Source: Secundilactobacillus yichangensis | GTDB taxonomy: Bacteria; Bacillota; Bacilli; Lactobacillales; Lactobacillaceae | Direction of reading: 5' to 3' | NCBI RefSeq assembly: GCF_016861565.1 | Contig: NZ_BOLK01000013.1 | Coordinates: forward strand, 1-64,000 | Length of the DNA: 64,000 bases | Part shown: positions 1 through 8,627 of the stretch, in pieces | Layout: every line of letters begins with the position of its first letter | How positions within the stretch are numbered: position 1 is the stretch's first letter | Notes under the pieces: generated by a model | Database searches by the model: none | Seen by the model: the letters and a program-made list of their open reading frames with translations, nothing else | What the model was told of the DNA's origin: nothing | Translations under genes and position numbers: made by a program

Positions 1-93
1 GGTATAAATCCAAAACCAGGATTTCCACCAGAGTCGTCTTACACTCCGTTCTCTAAACGCCTGCTTTCGCACCTTGTTCTAATTGGGCTACAT

Positions 94-186
94 CAGGCAG
101 AGAACTGCATGTAAGTCAACTCTGGTATAAATCCAAAACCAGGATTTCCACCAGAGTCGTCTTACACTCCGTTCTCTAAACGCCTG
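94..186. ncRNA. Structured module 1 of the array (putative RNA)
   Basis: Nested inverted repeats: CAGGC (94-98) with GCCTG (182-186), AGAGAAC (99-105) with GTTCTCT (171-177), TGTAAG (110-115) with CTTACA (161-166), CTCTGGT (120-126) with ACCAGAG (150-156), and AAATCC (129-134) with GGATTT (142-147). Internal loop TGCA/CTCC and bulge AAAC recur in every copy. This is one long irregular hairpin. Expression and direction are inferred, not shown. Confidence 0.6.
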
Positions 187-216
187 CTTTCGCACCTTGT
201 TCTAATTGGGCTACAT

Positions 217-309
217 CAGGCAGAGAACTGCATGTAAGTCAACTCTGGTATAAATCCAAAACCAGGATTTTCACCAGAGTCGTCTTACACTCCGTTCTCT
301 AAACGCCTG
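217..309. ncRNA. Structured module 2 of the array (putative RNA)
   Basis: Copy of module 1 shifted by exactly 123 bp, with the same five paired segments; the only visible change is a C-to-T in the unpaired strand near the inner stem (GGATTTTC rather than GGATTTCC). Confidence 0.6.
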
Positions 310-339
310 CTTTCGCACCTTGTTCTAATCGGGCTACAT

Positions 340-432
340 CGAGCAGAGAGTTGCATATAAATAAGAGGCATCACAAATCCAAGTTCGGGATTTATGATGC
401 CTCTTACTTATACTCCACTCTCTAAACGCTCG
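340..432. ncRNA. Structured module 3, diverged but pairing preserved (putative RNA)
   Basis: Same 93-nt length and spacing, but with different stem sequences that still pair: CGAGC (340-344) with GCTCG (428-432), AGAGAGT (345-351) with ACTCTCT (417-423), TATAA (356-360) with TTATA (408-412), and AAGAGGCATCA (363-373) with TGATGCCTCTT (395-405). AAATCC/GGATTT, TGCA/CTCC and the AAAC bulge are unchanged. Compensatory change in four stems argues that the pairing itself is selected. Confidence 0.65.
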
Positions 433-446
433 TTTTCGCACCTTGT

Positions 447-1115
447 TTATTGCATACCATTCCACTCCGCCTTAAAATCTTCCAAAAAGGTCGTCATCGT
501 TTTCTGCCGGCCCTTTGCGATTTTTTTGGCCACCGGCGTGTTCATACTTTCCGGTAGTTTTAACAACTTTTCGTAGAAGTGGTTAATAATGGTTTCGTTA
601 TCTAAATTACGGTACTCCGCTTTTGTCATATTAGTTCTGGGTTTTATTTTTGGATCGTAAATTTTTTCGCTATGATGCCCGCCATAATAGATTGCTCTTG
701 TGATGCCAATGGCACCAATGGCATCCAAACGGTCCGCATCCTGCACAATTTGACCCTCCAGCGGCAGTGCATGCTGATCATCCGTCAGAGATTTGCTGAA
801 TGACATGTTATTAATAATGAACATTACCGTTTGTACTTGGTCCGGATCAAATTCAATCGAGCTTAAAAAATTCTCGACATTCCGTTGTGCTGACAAGACA
901 TCTGAAACCAGCTTATCATCGATCACATCATGTAAATAAGCCGAACTAAGTGTTATCAAATAGTCAGCTGAAGGCTCTTCAGCCAACAGCATTTTGGCAT
1001 TGGTCACTACCCGGTTAATGTGATCGATTCCGTGACCAGTGGCATCACCTGCTAATTTTTGCGAGGTATATTTACTAATTGCAGCTAATTGCTCAGTTGC
1101 TTCCAAGTCGCTCAC
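447..1115 (-). CDS. HD-domain phosphohydrolase (YpgQ/YedJ-like)
   Basis: A 222-residue cytosolic protein of the HD metal-dependent phosphohydrolase superfamily. The metal ligands are visible in order: GHGIDH near residues 27-32, the HD pair in YLHDVIDD near 62-66, and the distal aspartate in DADRLDA near 127. Relatives such as B. subtilis YpgQ act on nucleotides, but substrate cannot be read here. The start is GTG at 1113-1115 with only a weak upstream AG-rich site; no better in-frame start exists before the first motif. It is divergent from aroD and its 3' end abuts the structured array. Confident of the fold, not of the substrate. Confidence 0.8.
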   Translation of the reverse strand: MSDLEATEQLAAISKYTSQKLAGDATGHGIDHINRVVTNAKMLLAEEPSADYLITLSSAYLHDVIDDKLVSDVLSAQRNVENFLSSIEFDPDQVQTVMFIINNMSFSKSLTDDQHALPLEGQIVQDADRLDAIGAIGITRAIYYGGHHSEKIYDPKIKPRTNMTKAEYRNLDNETIINHFYEKLLKLPESMNTPVAKKIAKGRQKTMTTFLEDFKAEWNGMQ

Positions 1116-1338
1116 CTAAACTTTCTCAATAATAAAAGCCATGTTACTTTATTTTTATTAAAACCAAATTAAAAATAATTTTTGCTTAGCGGCTTTTTCC
1201 CTCACTATTATAGCCTTTTACGCAAACAAGTTTAACCCAGAATCATATTGCAGTGCCTTACATCTTTCCTTGCTTCCCTCACCTAAACATGCTAAATTCA
1301 GATGAGAAATAGATTAATTAAGGAGGATCAACGTTCAG

Positions 1339-2091
1339 ATGACACCCGTTTCTTTCAAGGGACTTTCGCTTGGTAGCGGAGTTCCAAAAATTTGCGTTCC
1401 AATTACAGGCGCTGACCCAAACACCGTTATCGGTCAGGCTGGTGAAGCTGTTTCGTCTTCCGCTGACATTGCTGAATGGCGCCTAGATTATTTTAACGAC
1501 TTAGAAGATACTGCAGGCATCCTCTCAACCGCGAAGCGACTGGTTGAGATTCTGGGTGATCTGCCACTGATTATTACGTTGCGCGACCGTGCTGAAGGCG
1601 GAAAACGGCAAATTGCCGATGCCGATTATCTCAAGCTCTACACTCAAATCATGGTACGCACTGAAGTGACCGCTATTGATGTGGAATGGCGACGAGACCC
1701 TACCATTACTGAACAGCTGATCTCGTTGGCACATGCTCACCAAGTTCGGACCATTGTCAGCCATCATGAATTTGAACAGACTCCGACGAAGAGTGAGATG
1801 TTAGACCAGTTGACTAAAATGGCTCAATTGAAGGGCGACGTGGTCAAACTAGCTGTTATGCCTGAGAATAACGATGACGTTTTAAACCTCATGCTCGCCA
1901 CTCACGAAGCGAGTCAGCAGATTTCACAGCCGATTATTACCATGGCGATGGGTTCGCTGGGTGCCGTTACCCGGGTAGCTGGTCAAACTTTTAACAGTGT
2001 GCTGACCTTTGCGACTACCTCTTCACTTTCAGCTCCCGGACAATTAACAGTGGATGAAACCCGCAAAATTTTGAAAATTATTGCACAATAG
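1339..2091 (+). CDS. aroD: 3-dehydroquinate dehydratase, type I
   Basis: Converts 3-dehydroquinate to 3-dehydroshikimate in the shikimate pathway. The 250 residues are the usual size of the type I class I aldolase-fold enzyme. Diagnostic segments: AEWRLDYF near 46-53 (substrate Glu/Arg), the catalytic His in SHHEFEQTP near 140, the Schiff-base Lys in VVKLAVMP near 168, and the C-terminal MGSLGAVTRV loop. A clear AGGAGG at 1321-1326 precedes the ATG. It stands alone, far from the aroA/aroC/aroK/tyrA operon at 50-54 kb in this window. Its upstream region (1116-1338) is AT-rich and shared with the divergent HD gene. Confidence 0.95.
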   Translation: MTPVSFKGLSLGSGVPKICVPITGADPNTVIGQAGEAVSSSADIAEWRLDYFNDLEDTAGILSTAKRLVEILGDLPLIITLRDRAEGGKRQIADADYLKLYTQIMVRTEVTAIDVEWRRDPTITEQLISLAHAHQVRTIVSHHEFEQTPTKSEMLDQLTKMAQLKGDVVKLAVMPENNDDVLNLMLATHEASQQISQPIITMAMGSLGAVTRVAGQTFNSVLTFATTSSLSAPGQLTVDETRKILKIIAQ

Positions 2092-2192
2092 ACCACTCCG
2101 ACTGTCATATGGGGTGAACTGATAGATAGGCACTCCAAAAGTTGGGCCATGAACATTGAGGAATCCCGTAAATGAGAATTTTACCAGAATTA

Positions 2193-2251
2193 TTGAAACA
2201 GCTTACACTATCTGCTATATTATTAAGTGCAAGATACGTAAAACGTTTTAC
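2193..2251 (+). promoter_or_regulatory. Promoter and LacI-family-type operator of the first ribokinase
   Basis: TTGAAA at 2193-2198 and TATATT at 2216-2221 with a 17-bp spacer form a good sigma-A promoter. Just downstream lies the perfect 14-bp palindrome GTAAAACGTTTTAC at 2238-2251, with the central CG typical of operators of LacI/CcpA-family repressors. Its position past the -10 suits a repressor block. Whether CcpA or the RbsR-like protein at 25.5 kb binds cannot be told. Confidence 0.65.
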
Positions 2252-2300
2252 TTAACTCTAATCGTAGAACAATTCACAAATTGAAATGAGGCTTACTAAG

Positions 2301-3233
2301 ATGACTAATCGTGTAACTGTAATTGGTAGTTTGAATGTAGATACTATCCTTGAAATTCCCCGTTTACCAAAGCCTGGTGAAACCCTAGCTATGGGCGACC
2401 AATCCTTCGCTGGTGGCGGTAAAGGTTCTAACCAAGGAATCGCTGCTGGCCGTGCCGGTGCCGACACCTACTTTATTGGTAAAATTGGCGACGACGCTAA
2501 CGGTAAGTTTATGGTGAAATCCATGACTGACTCTGGTATTAACGTAGACCAGATCACCGTTACTGATGATGCTAAAACTGGCCAAGCCTTTATCTTACTT
2601 GATAAAAACGGCCAAAACTCCATTTTGGTTTATGGTGGTGCTAACCAAGTATTGTCGACTAAAGACGTTGATAACGCGAAGGACACGATCGCTAAGAGCG
2701 ATTTCATTATTACCCAATTTGAAACACCGCTTGATGTTGCTGAAGCAGCTTTCAAGGTTGCCAAAGAAAACAACGTTGTCACTATTTTGAATCCGGCTCC
2801 TGCCCAGGAAACCATTCCAGCTAGTTTATTAGCTGTTAGTGATCTAGTCGTACCAAACGAAACTGAATGCCAAACCTTAACCGGCGTTGAGATTACCGAC
2901 GAGGCTTCCATGATCAAGGGTGCTGAAAAGCTCCACGCGATGGGCGCTAAGGGTGTTATCATCACCGTTGGCAGCAAAGGGGCTTTCTACCACACTGCAG
3001 ACGGTAACTACGGCTTCGTAGATGCTTTCAAAGTTAAAGCCGTTGATACGACCGCAGCTGGCGATACCTTCATCGGTGCTTTGAGCTCTCAACTAAAGCC
3101 TGACTTCAGCAACTTAGCTGAAGCTATCCGCTTCGCTAACCGTGCGTCATCCATCACCGTTCAACGAATGGGTGCCCACCCTTCAATTCCAACTTTAGCT
3201 GAAATTGAAGCCGCTGAAAAAGCTGATAAATAA
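2301..3233 (+). CDS. rbsK: Ribokinase (first paralogue)
   Basis: PfkB-family sugar kinase that phosphorylates ribose at C5 with ATP in the cytosol. Seen: N-terminal GSLNVD, the GGGKGSNQ substrate/dimer loop near 38-45, NPAPA and PNETE in the middle, and the C-terminal DTTAAGDTFIGAL anion-hole/catalytic-Asp motif near 248. I place the start at the ATG at 2301 (MTNRVTV) because GAGG at 2288-2291 is correctly spaced for it and the paralogue at 26.7 kb begins at the same point; an in-frame ATG at 2286 is unlikely. It is monocistronic and ends in a strong bidirectional terminator. The long identical C-terminal block shared with the 26.7-kb gene marks a recent duplication. Confidence 0.88.
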   Translation: MTNRVTVIGSLNVDTILEIPRLPKPGETLAMGDQSFAGGGKGSNQGIAAGRAGADTYFIGKIGDDANGKFMVKSMTDSGINVDQITVTDDAKTGQAFILLDKNGQNSILVYGGANQVLSTKDVDNAKDTIAKSDFIITQFETPLDVAEAAFKVAKENNVVTILNPAPAQETIPASLLAVSDLVVPNETECQTLTGVEITDEASMIKGAEKLHAMGAKGVIITVGSKGAFYHTADGNYGFVDAFKVKAVDTTAAGDTFIGALSSQLKPDFSNLAEAIRFANRASSITVQRMGAHPSIPTLAEIEAAEKADK

Positions 3234-3247
3234 TTTTCTGAAATATT

Positions 3248-3295
3248 AAAAAGGATGTGTCCTCACTAATTCCGGTGAGGACACATCCTTTTTAT
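3248..3295. terminator. Bidirectional terminator between convergent genes
   Basis: AAAGGATGTGTCCTCAC pairs perfectly with GTGAGGACACATCCTTT over an 8-nt loop, with A- and T-runs on both sides. Serves the ribokinase and the convergent membrane protein gene. Confidence 0.9.
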
Positions 3296-3319
3296 TTCAT
3301 CATTGTGCTGTTTCAATCA

Positions 3320-5167
3320 TTATTTCTGTGTTTTAATCGACTGATTCTTATAGGTTTCAAGGCCAACATTAGCCGTTGCCAGCTGGTTCTTATCTGAAGC
3401 AGTGGCTTTAAAGCTAACTTTATCACCAGCCTGAATGAACTGGTCAATTGGCTGGAAGGTCTTCGCTGAAGTATCCATCCGGTAAACGTGGCTGTCACCC
3501 TTTAAGATAAACAGGATCTGCTTATCATCCGGTTTAACCACCCGTTCAACCGTTCCAGAAATGGTCTTGCCAGTCACTTTCGGCTCAACGGTTGTTCCTG
3601 TCTTGGCACCAACCCGCTGCTGGAAGATCTCCAGTGTGCTCTGAGCGTCATCACCAATGGCATAGGTCCCGCTTTGGTTATTGCCATCCGCCAGCAAGTA
3701 AACAAACTTCATAAAGGAGTTGTTATCCCGGTCGAGCATGGAAACGACCCAAGTTGGATCGCCATTGATTCTGTAAAGCAACGGCAAAGTTCCCTTATAG
3801 TTCTGCGGATTAATATCCTGTTGTGCGTAGGAAATGGCCCGTTCCGGCGTCATAACGTTACCGTGTTCACGGTAGTAATGAAGCGTGTTGGTTCGCGCAT
3901 CTACAAAGGCATAGCCTAAAATTGAGCTTTGATGACTGTTAACACTGGTCATCCCAGTGAAGTAGTAAATCCGGCCCTTATAGGCATACGGTGTTAAGGT
4001 GTTACCACCTTCAGTACCGGCCTTAGTTGGCTTCATCACATCGTTATGGCCACCAAAGCTAGTGGCGTTCCAGAATCCGTGACGGTAGCGGCCAAACATT
4101 GAAACTTCTTTTTGAACCAGTTCCGGTGTGGCTGCTACATCCACGAACTTCGGCACTTTATTCGGTGAATAGACTTTTACTTTACCGCTGACCGTGTTTA
4201 AAACGGCTACTTTATAGTGCTTAAAATCGTAGTTCCGGTTGAAATAGGAAATTGGTTTTGCCAGTGTGCGTACATAGTATGGCGTGCCATTATTATCCAC
4301 TTCCAGCTGAGAAGTATCACCAACCATGGTATACCCCATACTATAAGCATTGATCCGCCGATCAGCGTCACGGTTGAAATAAGCACTTGGCGTATAGCGC
4401 ATGGATTTAGCCACGAACTTTGGATCCGCGTTCTTGTCAGTAGCATTAGTCATGAAATAGCCTGGTACTTTTTGGTAGTGAATATAACGCCAGAAACCGC
4501 CAGAGAATTCAACGGGCGCGACGTAAACCATTTTGCCGTCATACATCTGAACCCGCATATGGTTTAAATCGTAAACGTTAGAGTTCTTAAAACTGTTCAG
4601 TGAATTATTCATATCGGTGGAAACGGTCTGCGGTGCGTTGACAACGGGCGTCTCTGCGCTGTTTTTAATAACCGGCATTGGTGCGCCGTCCGTGGAATTA
4701 TTCATGTCTGTCTTAATGGAGTTTACGGCCGGTTTAGGATTCATAGAAGTCACGACTGAAGCGACACTGCTTAAAATCACAACGACAAAGATTGCCGCTA
4801 CAGCAGCACCAATCAAACGGCCTATCCAACCAACGGTGATCCCAAAACTACGTAGTAAACGGCTGAAGTAATTATCTTCGCTTACTGCCCGCTCCTTTAC
4901 CGCGTTCGGATTGAATACGAATCGCCGCAGTACCGCCACCACGACAAAGCCAGCAATCAGCCATAGTAACCACCCATCAATTAATGACGGATAAGCTAGA
5001 TCCGGTAGGTTAAAGTACGTGTTAATGTAGCTAACAACAAATAGCGCAATAACAGCAATCGTTCCCCAATATCGCCATCGTCGGTTACTGATCCACAAGA
5101 ACCAAATAAACGGGATCAATAACCCTGATAACTTAACAAGTGTGATCAAGGCAAAATAACTTAGCAT
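3320..5167 (-). CDS. Large membrane-anchored extracytoplasmic protein, function unknown
   Basis: A 615-residue protein with four predicted membrane segments in the N-terminal quarter (about residues 3-25, 33-53, 62-82 and 110-135) and then about 480 residues outside. The outer part is rich in Tyr, Asn and Asp and contains repeated strands of the kind YAFVDARTNTLHYY and ISYFNRN; the last 100 residues (ISGTVERVV onward) resemble a small OB-like beta-barrel. The repeated VDARTN-type strands suggest PepSY-like folds, but this is only an impression. Ribosome site AAAGAGG precedes the ATG. No neighbour gives a functional hint. I do not recognise the family by name. Confidence 0.75.
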   Translation of the reverse strand: MLSYFALITLVKLSGLLIPFIWFLWISNRRWRYWGTIAVIALFVVSYINTYFNLPDLAYPSLIDGWLLWLIAGFVVVAVLRRFVFNPNAVKERAVSEDNYFSRLLRSFGITVGWIGRLIGAAVAAIFVVVILSSVASVVTSMNPKPAVNSIKTDMNNSTDGAPMPVIKNSAETPVVNAPQTVSTDMNNSLNSFKNSNVYDLNHMRVQMYDGKMVYVAPVEFSGGFWRYIHYQKVPGYFMTNATDKNADPKFVAKSMRYTPSAYFNRDADRRINAYSMGYTMVGDTSQLEVDNNGTPYYVRTLAKPISYFNRNYDFKHYKVAVLNTVSGKVKVYSPNKVPKFVDVAATPELVQKEVSMFGRYRHGFWNATSFGGHNDVMKPTKAGTEGGNTLTPYAYKGRIYYFTGMTSVNSHQSSILGYAFVDARTNTLHYYREHGNVMTPERAISYAQQDINPQNYKGTLPLLYRINGDPTWVVSMLDRDNNSFMKFVYLLADGNNQSGTYAIGDDAQSTLEIFQQRVGAKTGTTVEPKVTGKTISGTVERVVKPDDKQILFILKGDSHVYRMDTSAKTFQPIDQFIQAGDKVSFKATASDKNQLATANVGLETYKNQSIKTQK

Positions 5168-5270
5168 GGTTAATCCTCTTTCCTGTTTCCCAAAAACAGA
5201 TTTTGTTATCTGTAGTATACCAAATTGTCGGCGTCACTGTCTGAGAGTTCACTGCTAGAACTTGGCCATC

Positions 5271-5305
5271 AAAAAAGCTAGTTTCCTGTTTGTCAGAAAA
5301 CTAGC
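5271..5305 (-). terminator. Terminator of the 105-aa hypothetical gene
   Basis: On the minus strand GCTAGTTT pairs with AAACTAGC over a 13-nt loop and is followed by six T residues (plus-strand A-run 5271-5276). Confidence 0.8.
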
Positions 5306-5338
5306 ACTTATTTATTGTACTCAAAATCAGCTACCCAG

Positions 5339-5656
5339 TTAGGATACACTGGCAGCAAACGTATCTATCAACCGGGCGATTTCTTTAATCACCGCCACTA
5401 CGTTAATTTCATCCGTAGCCAAACTACCGTTAGCCAGCAATCTTTCAGCTTTACGCTTATCAGTTAATTCAATATGGTATTTTTCTAACAGCGTATTTAA
5501 TAAATAGTCCGCGCTGCTTTTACGAGCTTCTTGTAATTTAAAATCTTCAGGATGTCCAGATTCGTTTACCCATAAAGTAAATGTCTGTAAATTACGACAT
5601 ACATGAGAAATGAAATTTTTATCTTCAGGCGTTAGCAAGTAGATACTGTCGTTCAC
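5339..5656 (-). CDS. Hypothetical protein, 105 aa
   Basis: A small, soluble, mainly helical protein with no signal peptide or membrane segment. It starts with GTG at 5654-5656 and has only a weak upstream site. The composition (Leu, Glu, Lys, Asp) and length look like a real cytosolic protein and a clean terminator follows. I do not recognise it. It is separately transcribed from the membrane protein gene downstream. Confidence 0.6.
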   Translation of the reverse strand: MNDSIYLLTPEDKNFISHVCRNLQTFTLWVNESGHPEDFKLQEARKSSADYLLNTLLEKYHIELTDKRKAERLLANGSLATDEINVVAVIKEIARLIDTFAASVS

Positions 5657-5975
5657 TTCGGACCACCACTCTCAAATTAAATTCATGATTCTCTCATTTT
5701 TCTTTAAGTTTAACACAAGTCCAGAAAGATTGAAAGAAATGGGATGAAATCGCTTTCTATATTGTTAACCCCTACCTTATAGAACCTCGCGCACTTGAAA
5801 AATGAATCCCCAACTTAAACGTAATAAAAACTAAAGAAAAAGATGAGACATACCTTATCATTAACTACGTGAGTTTAAATTCATTGAATTTCCCCTTCAA
5901 ATACCGTAGAATCTTATTTTAATTAAAATAAAGAACACTCACCTTATGGTGGCTGACTTTCGCAAAGGAGACATC
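5657..5975. other. Intergenic region with a perfect palindrome
   Basis: AT-rich spacer between divergent genes. The only structure seen is the perfect 16-bp palindrome TATTTTAATTAAAATA at 5915-5930, about 45 bp upstream of the DUF1097 gene, which could be an operator. No convincing gene. Confidence 0.4.
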
Positions 5976-6485
5976 ATGAAGATTAGTAAAGAACTCTGGA
6001 TCTCATCAATCGGCGTTGGCCTTACAACCCTTATCTTCTGCTTGATTGCTGGTTCATTTCACCTTTGGATGAGCGGAGCGGCTTTCATTGCAGCATCTTA
6101 TTATTTCGGTGCCGGTGCGCCAATGAAAAAGGTTTTAAATATTTCTGTTAGCTTTTTGCTTGGAATTGCGCTTGGCTGTTTTTGTCTCTGGATCATCAGT
6201 TTTCCTCACCTGGGAGGCGTTATTCCAAGCGCCCTTATTTTTGGCTTTTTGACCTTCTTAGTACTGTTTCTCCAGGGAACCGTTCTGAAATTTGCAGAAG
6301 TTCCCGCTTGGCTACTAGCTTGGGGGACCACCATGCTGATTATTACTAACATCACCATTAATAGTTGGCCAATCTTTCTGATTCAACTCGTAGTCTCGAT
6401 GTACCTGGGCGTTTATCTGATCATTATTGGTTCCAATTACTTTTCAAAGTGGGTTTATAGACTATTCTCAAATAAGAAACCGTAA
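5976..6485 (+). CDS. DUF1097-like integral membrane protein
   Basis: A 169-residue, very hydrophobic protein with about five or six membrane helices, beginning MKISKELWISS. Sequence character and size resemble the DUF1097 family (YcdZ-like), whose function is unknown. The start at 5976 is chosen because AAAGGAG lies seven bases upstream; an in-frame ATG at 5946 has no ribosome site. Monocistronic, followed by a strong terminator shared with ugpQ. Confidence 0.65.
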   Translation: MKISKELWISSIGVGLTTLIFCLIAGSFHLWMSGAAFIAASYYFGAGAPMKKVLNISVSFLLGIALGCFCLWIISFPHLGGVIPSALIFGFLTFLVLFLQGTVLKFAEVPAWLLAWGTTMLIITNITINSWPIFLIQLVVSMYLGVYLIIIGSNYFSKWVYRLFSNKKP

Positions 6486-6512
6486 AGTGCAATGGCACTA
6501 AAACTGCAGAAA

Positions 6513-6564
6513 ACAATAAGATAGCGACGGGTCTTCCAACTTTAACCCGCGCTATCTTATTTAT
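6513..6564. terminator. Bidirectional terminator
   Basis: AATAAGATAGCG and CGCTATCTTATT are complementary, with an inner CGGG/CCCG pairing, between the DUF1097 gene and the convergent ugpQ. The stem is closely similar to the terminator at 39319-39376. Confidence 0.85.
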
Positions 6565-6588
6565 TTTGGCAAAAATGTGCTTTTACAG

Positions 6589-7278
6589 TTACCCAACAAG
6601 CAGTTGATCTCGTGTTGCCATCGCTTTCTCAAAGTCATCTGTAAAAATACCGTCAACATCCTGCGAGAAGAGCTTGATCATCTGTTTTTCGCTATTAACT
6701 GTCCAAATACGCTCAATCAAACCTTGCTCAGCTTGTGCGTGATGCAAATGCAGTCCGTTTAAGTGTTCTTGTTTCATGAATTGAAGCGGATCATGAACCG
6801 TATGTCCAGTCAGAAAACAGTAATTCTGACTATCGTCTAGTTCTTGGCAAATTTTCAAACTCGCTAAATTAAACGATGAATAAATAACAGGATGTCGTAA
6901 ATAAGCTTGGCTAACCTGTTTTAAAACAATTTTTTCAATTCCTTCATCATGAATTTTATCCGTTTTAAACTCCAGGTTCAATATCACATCAACGTTTCTT
7001 ACCAATTCCAAAAATTCATATAGTGTTGGAATTGATTCACCATTACTTAATTTAAACGTCTTTAACTGATCATAATCGTAATCACAGATCCTGCCCTTAC
7101 CATCCGTTGTCCGATCAATTGTTTCATCGTGCATAATAACCGGCAGTCGATCACGGGTCAAGTGGACATCAAATTCAAGGCCTTCAACGTTATGTTCAAT
7201 TGCATAACGAAATCCCTGCATTGAATTTTCTGGGAATTTTGCTGGAATACCCCGGTGACCGAATATCAAAGTTGACAT
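6589..7278 (-). CDS. ugpQ: Glycerophosphodiester phosphodiesterase
   Basis: Hydrolyses glycerophosphodiesters to sn-glycerol-3-phosphate and an alcohol. The 229 residues match small cytosolic UgpQ-type enzymes; there is no signal peptide. The GDPD hallmark is intact: GHRGIPAKFPEN near 7-18 (His-Arg and Glu), EGLEFDVHLTRD near 32-43 (Glu-Asp-His), and HDETIDRTTDG near 50-60. It is the last gene of a five-gene minus-strand operon, 11 bp after ugpB, fitting hydrolysis of imported diesters. The region near residue 175 lacks an obvious long Trp-rich tail of GlpQ. Confidence 0.9.
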   Translation of the reverse strand: MSTLIFGHRGIPAKFPENSMQGFRYAIEHNVEGLEFDVHLTRDRLPVIMHDETIDRTTDGKGRICDYDYDQLKTFKLSNGESIPTLYEFLELVRNVDVILNLEFKTDKIHDEGIEKIVLKQVSQAYLRHPVIYSSFNLASLKICQELDDSQNYCFLTGHTVHDPLQFMKQEHLNGLHLHHAQAEQGLIERIWTVNSEKQMIKLFSQDVDGIFTDDFEKAMATRDQLLVG

Positions 7279-7289
7279 AGTGTAGCCCC

Positions 7290-8627
7290 CTATTTATAGT
7301 GGTTCGCCCGATTAGTAGTTGCAACTGAGTCATTTAAGCCTTTTTCAGCGACGGCCAATGCTTTATTAATATCTGTACCGTTATAGATTTGAGCCATTGC
7401 TGTTTGCGTTAAATTCCGCTCCTGAATCACCCCTTCCATAAAAACACCGGAGTTAGCTGTATTTGCTTTAATGGTGGCTAACTGCTGACTAGGTACCTGT
7501 GCTGATGGGTGCTGCTTGTACAATTTTTGTAAAATTGGCTGCGTTTGGGAAGCTTTGTTAAGTGCTAAATAGCCAGTAGCCGCTTGCCACTGTGCCTGTG
7601 ACTTGGCCGTCATAACGTATTTTACAAATTCCCAGGCACCTTGCTGAACATCCTTGGGTTTATCATTGCTGATCCAAAGTGAGGCACCACCAACTGCAAC
7701 CCCGTTTCTGGGCTGACCATCTTGATGAGGATAATAGGTAATGCCCAGCTCATCCTTGGTACCAGCCAACAGCTGACTAATATACGCGGAAGACTGAATA
7801 AAAATGCCAAGCTTACCAGCTAAGAAGGCCGCAATTTCATTAGATTCCGCCTGACTGCCAGCACCATAATCGATGAAGTCGCCAGATTTAATGTTCTCGC
7901 GAACCCATTTCATAGCAGCTTGAGTCCCTGGGGTATTCAAGTGCACCTTGGTGGGAATCCCAGTACGGCCATCCTCATGGTTTGCTAAATGTTCATTACT
8001 ATTGGCCATGAACTGTTCAAACAGCCAGCCATATTCTTCAACGGTCAGGCCTTTTACCTTGCCATGAGACTTGGCTGAAATGGCCTTGGCAACTCGCGTA
8101 ATGTCGCTATATGATGGATCAACTTGCGGCGCTTTGATCCCGAGTCGTTTCAGTAATGAAGCATTGTAGTAAAGGACCGGTTGCGAAGTATTGAATGGCA
8201 TCGAGATTTGATTACCGCCCTGTGAATAGAACGCTCGGGCTACTGGTGAAATCTGGTGAATATCATAATGATCCGCATCAATAAAATGCTGTATTGGTGT
8301 AGCTATTTTAGCATGATATAGCTGACTTGTTGAAACATCCATGGACTGGAATACGGCAGGCGAAGCTGAGGTCCCATGAGTATGCAAAATTTTCTGCACC
8401 GCTTCATTATAGTTACCCTCAAACTGCGGTTCCACGCGATACTTAGTTTGACTCGCATTAAACTCTTTAGCAAATTGTTTCAGTTGCTCTTGCCCTGGCC
8501 CCGTCATTTCGTGCCAGAAAACGATCTGCGTTCGGCTTGCCGCTTCCGACCTAGCACATGCTCCCAGCGGTAAAACCAACAGCAGCATGGCTAGCGCAAA
8601 CCACCAGCGTTTATGTGTAAATGCCAT
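7290..8627 (-). CDS. ugpB: Glycerol-3-phosphate ABC transporter, substrate-binding lipoprotein
   Basis: A 445-residue solute-binding lipoprotein (family 1, MalE/UgpB type). The N-terminus has a charged start, a hydrophobic stretch and the lipobox LGAC with the lipidated Cys near residue 24. The VFWHEMTGPGQEQL opening strand is typical of UgpB. It overlaps the stop of ugpE by one base (TAATG), implying translational coupling. Together with the two permeases, the ATPase and the phosphodiesterase it supports sn-glycerol-3-phosphate or its diesters as substrate; a different phosphorylated or sugar ligand cannot be excluded. Confidence 0.87.
   Translation of the reverse strand: MAFTHKRWWFALAMLLLVLPLGACARSEAASRTQIVFWHEMTGPGQEQLKQFAKEFNASQTKYRVEPQFEGNYNEAVQKILHTHGTSASPAVFQSMDVSTSQLYHAKIATPIQHFIDADHYDIHQISPVARAFYSQGGNQISMPFNTSQPVLYYNASLLKRLGIKAPQVDPSYSDITRVAKAISAKSHGKVKGLTVEEYGWLFEQFMANSNEHLANHEDGRTGIPTKVHLNTPGTQAAMKWVRENIKSGDFIDYGAGSQAESNEIAAFLAGKLGIFIQSSAYISQLLAGTKDELGITYYPHQDGQPRNGVAVGGASLWISNDKPKDVQQGAWEFVKYVMTAKSQAQWQAATGYLALNKASQTQPILQKLYKQHPSAQVPSQQLATIKANTANSGVFMEGVIQERNLTQTAMAQIYNGTDINKALAVAEKGLNDSVATTNRANHYK

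Larger units (their letters stand above)
1..446. repeat. Tandem array of 123-bp structured units, cut by the window edge
   Basis: Units starting at 1, 124 and 247 are almost identical with an exact 123-bp period; a fourth, strongly diverged unit follows. In structural phase each period is a 93-nt self-complementary module (94-186, 217-309, 340-432) plus a 30-nt spacer with the common core TTTCGCACCTTGTT. Positions 1-63 are the right half of another module whose left half lies outside the window, so the array continues to the left. There are no open reading frames of note. The strand is unknown; the neighbouring HD gene reads leftward into the array. I do not recognise the family. Confidence 0.9.

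Noticed and set aside
1-446. CRISPR array
   Set aside because: The repeated unit is 123 bp with near-identical content throughout; there is no alternation of short repeats and unique spacers, and no cas genes.
4217-4871. Plus-strand reading frames of 84-116 residues inside the 615-residue gene
   Set aside because: Antisense shadows of a long, ribosome-site-supported gene; no ribosome sites of their own.
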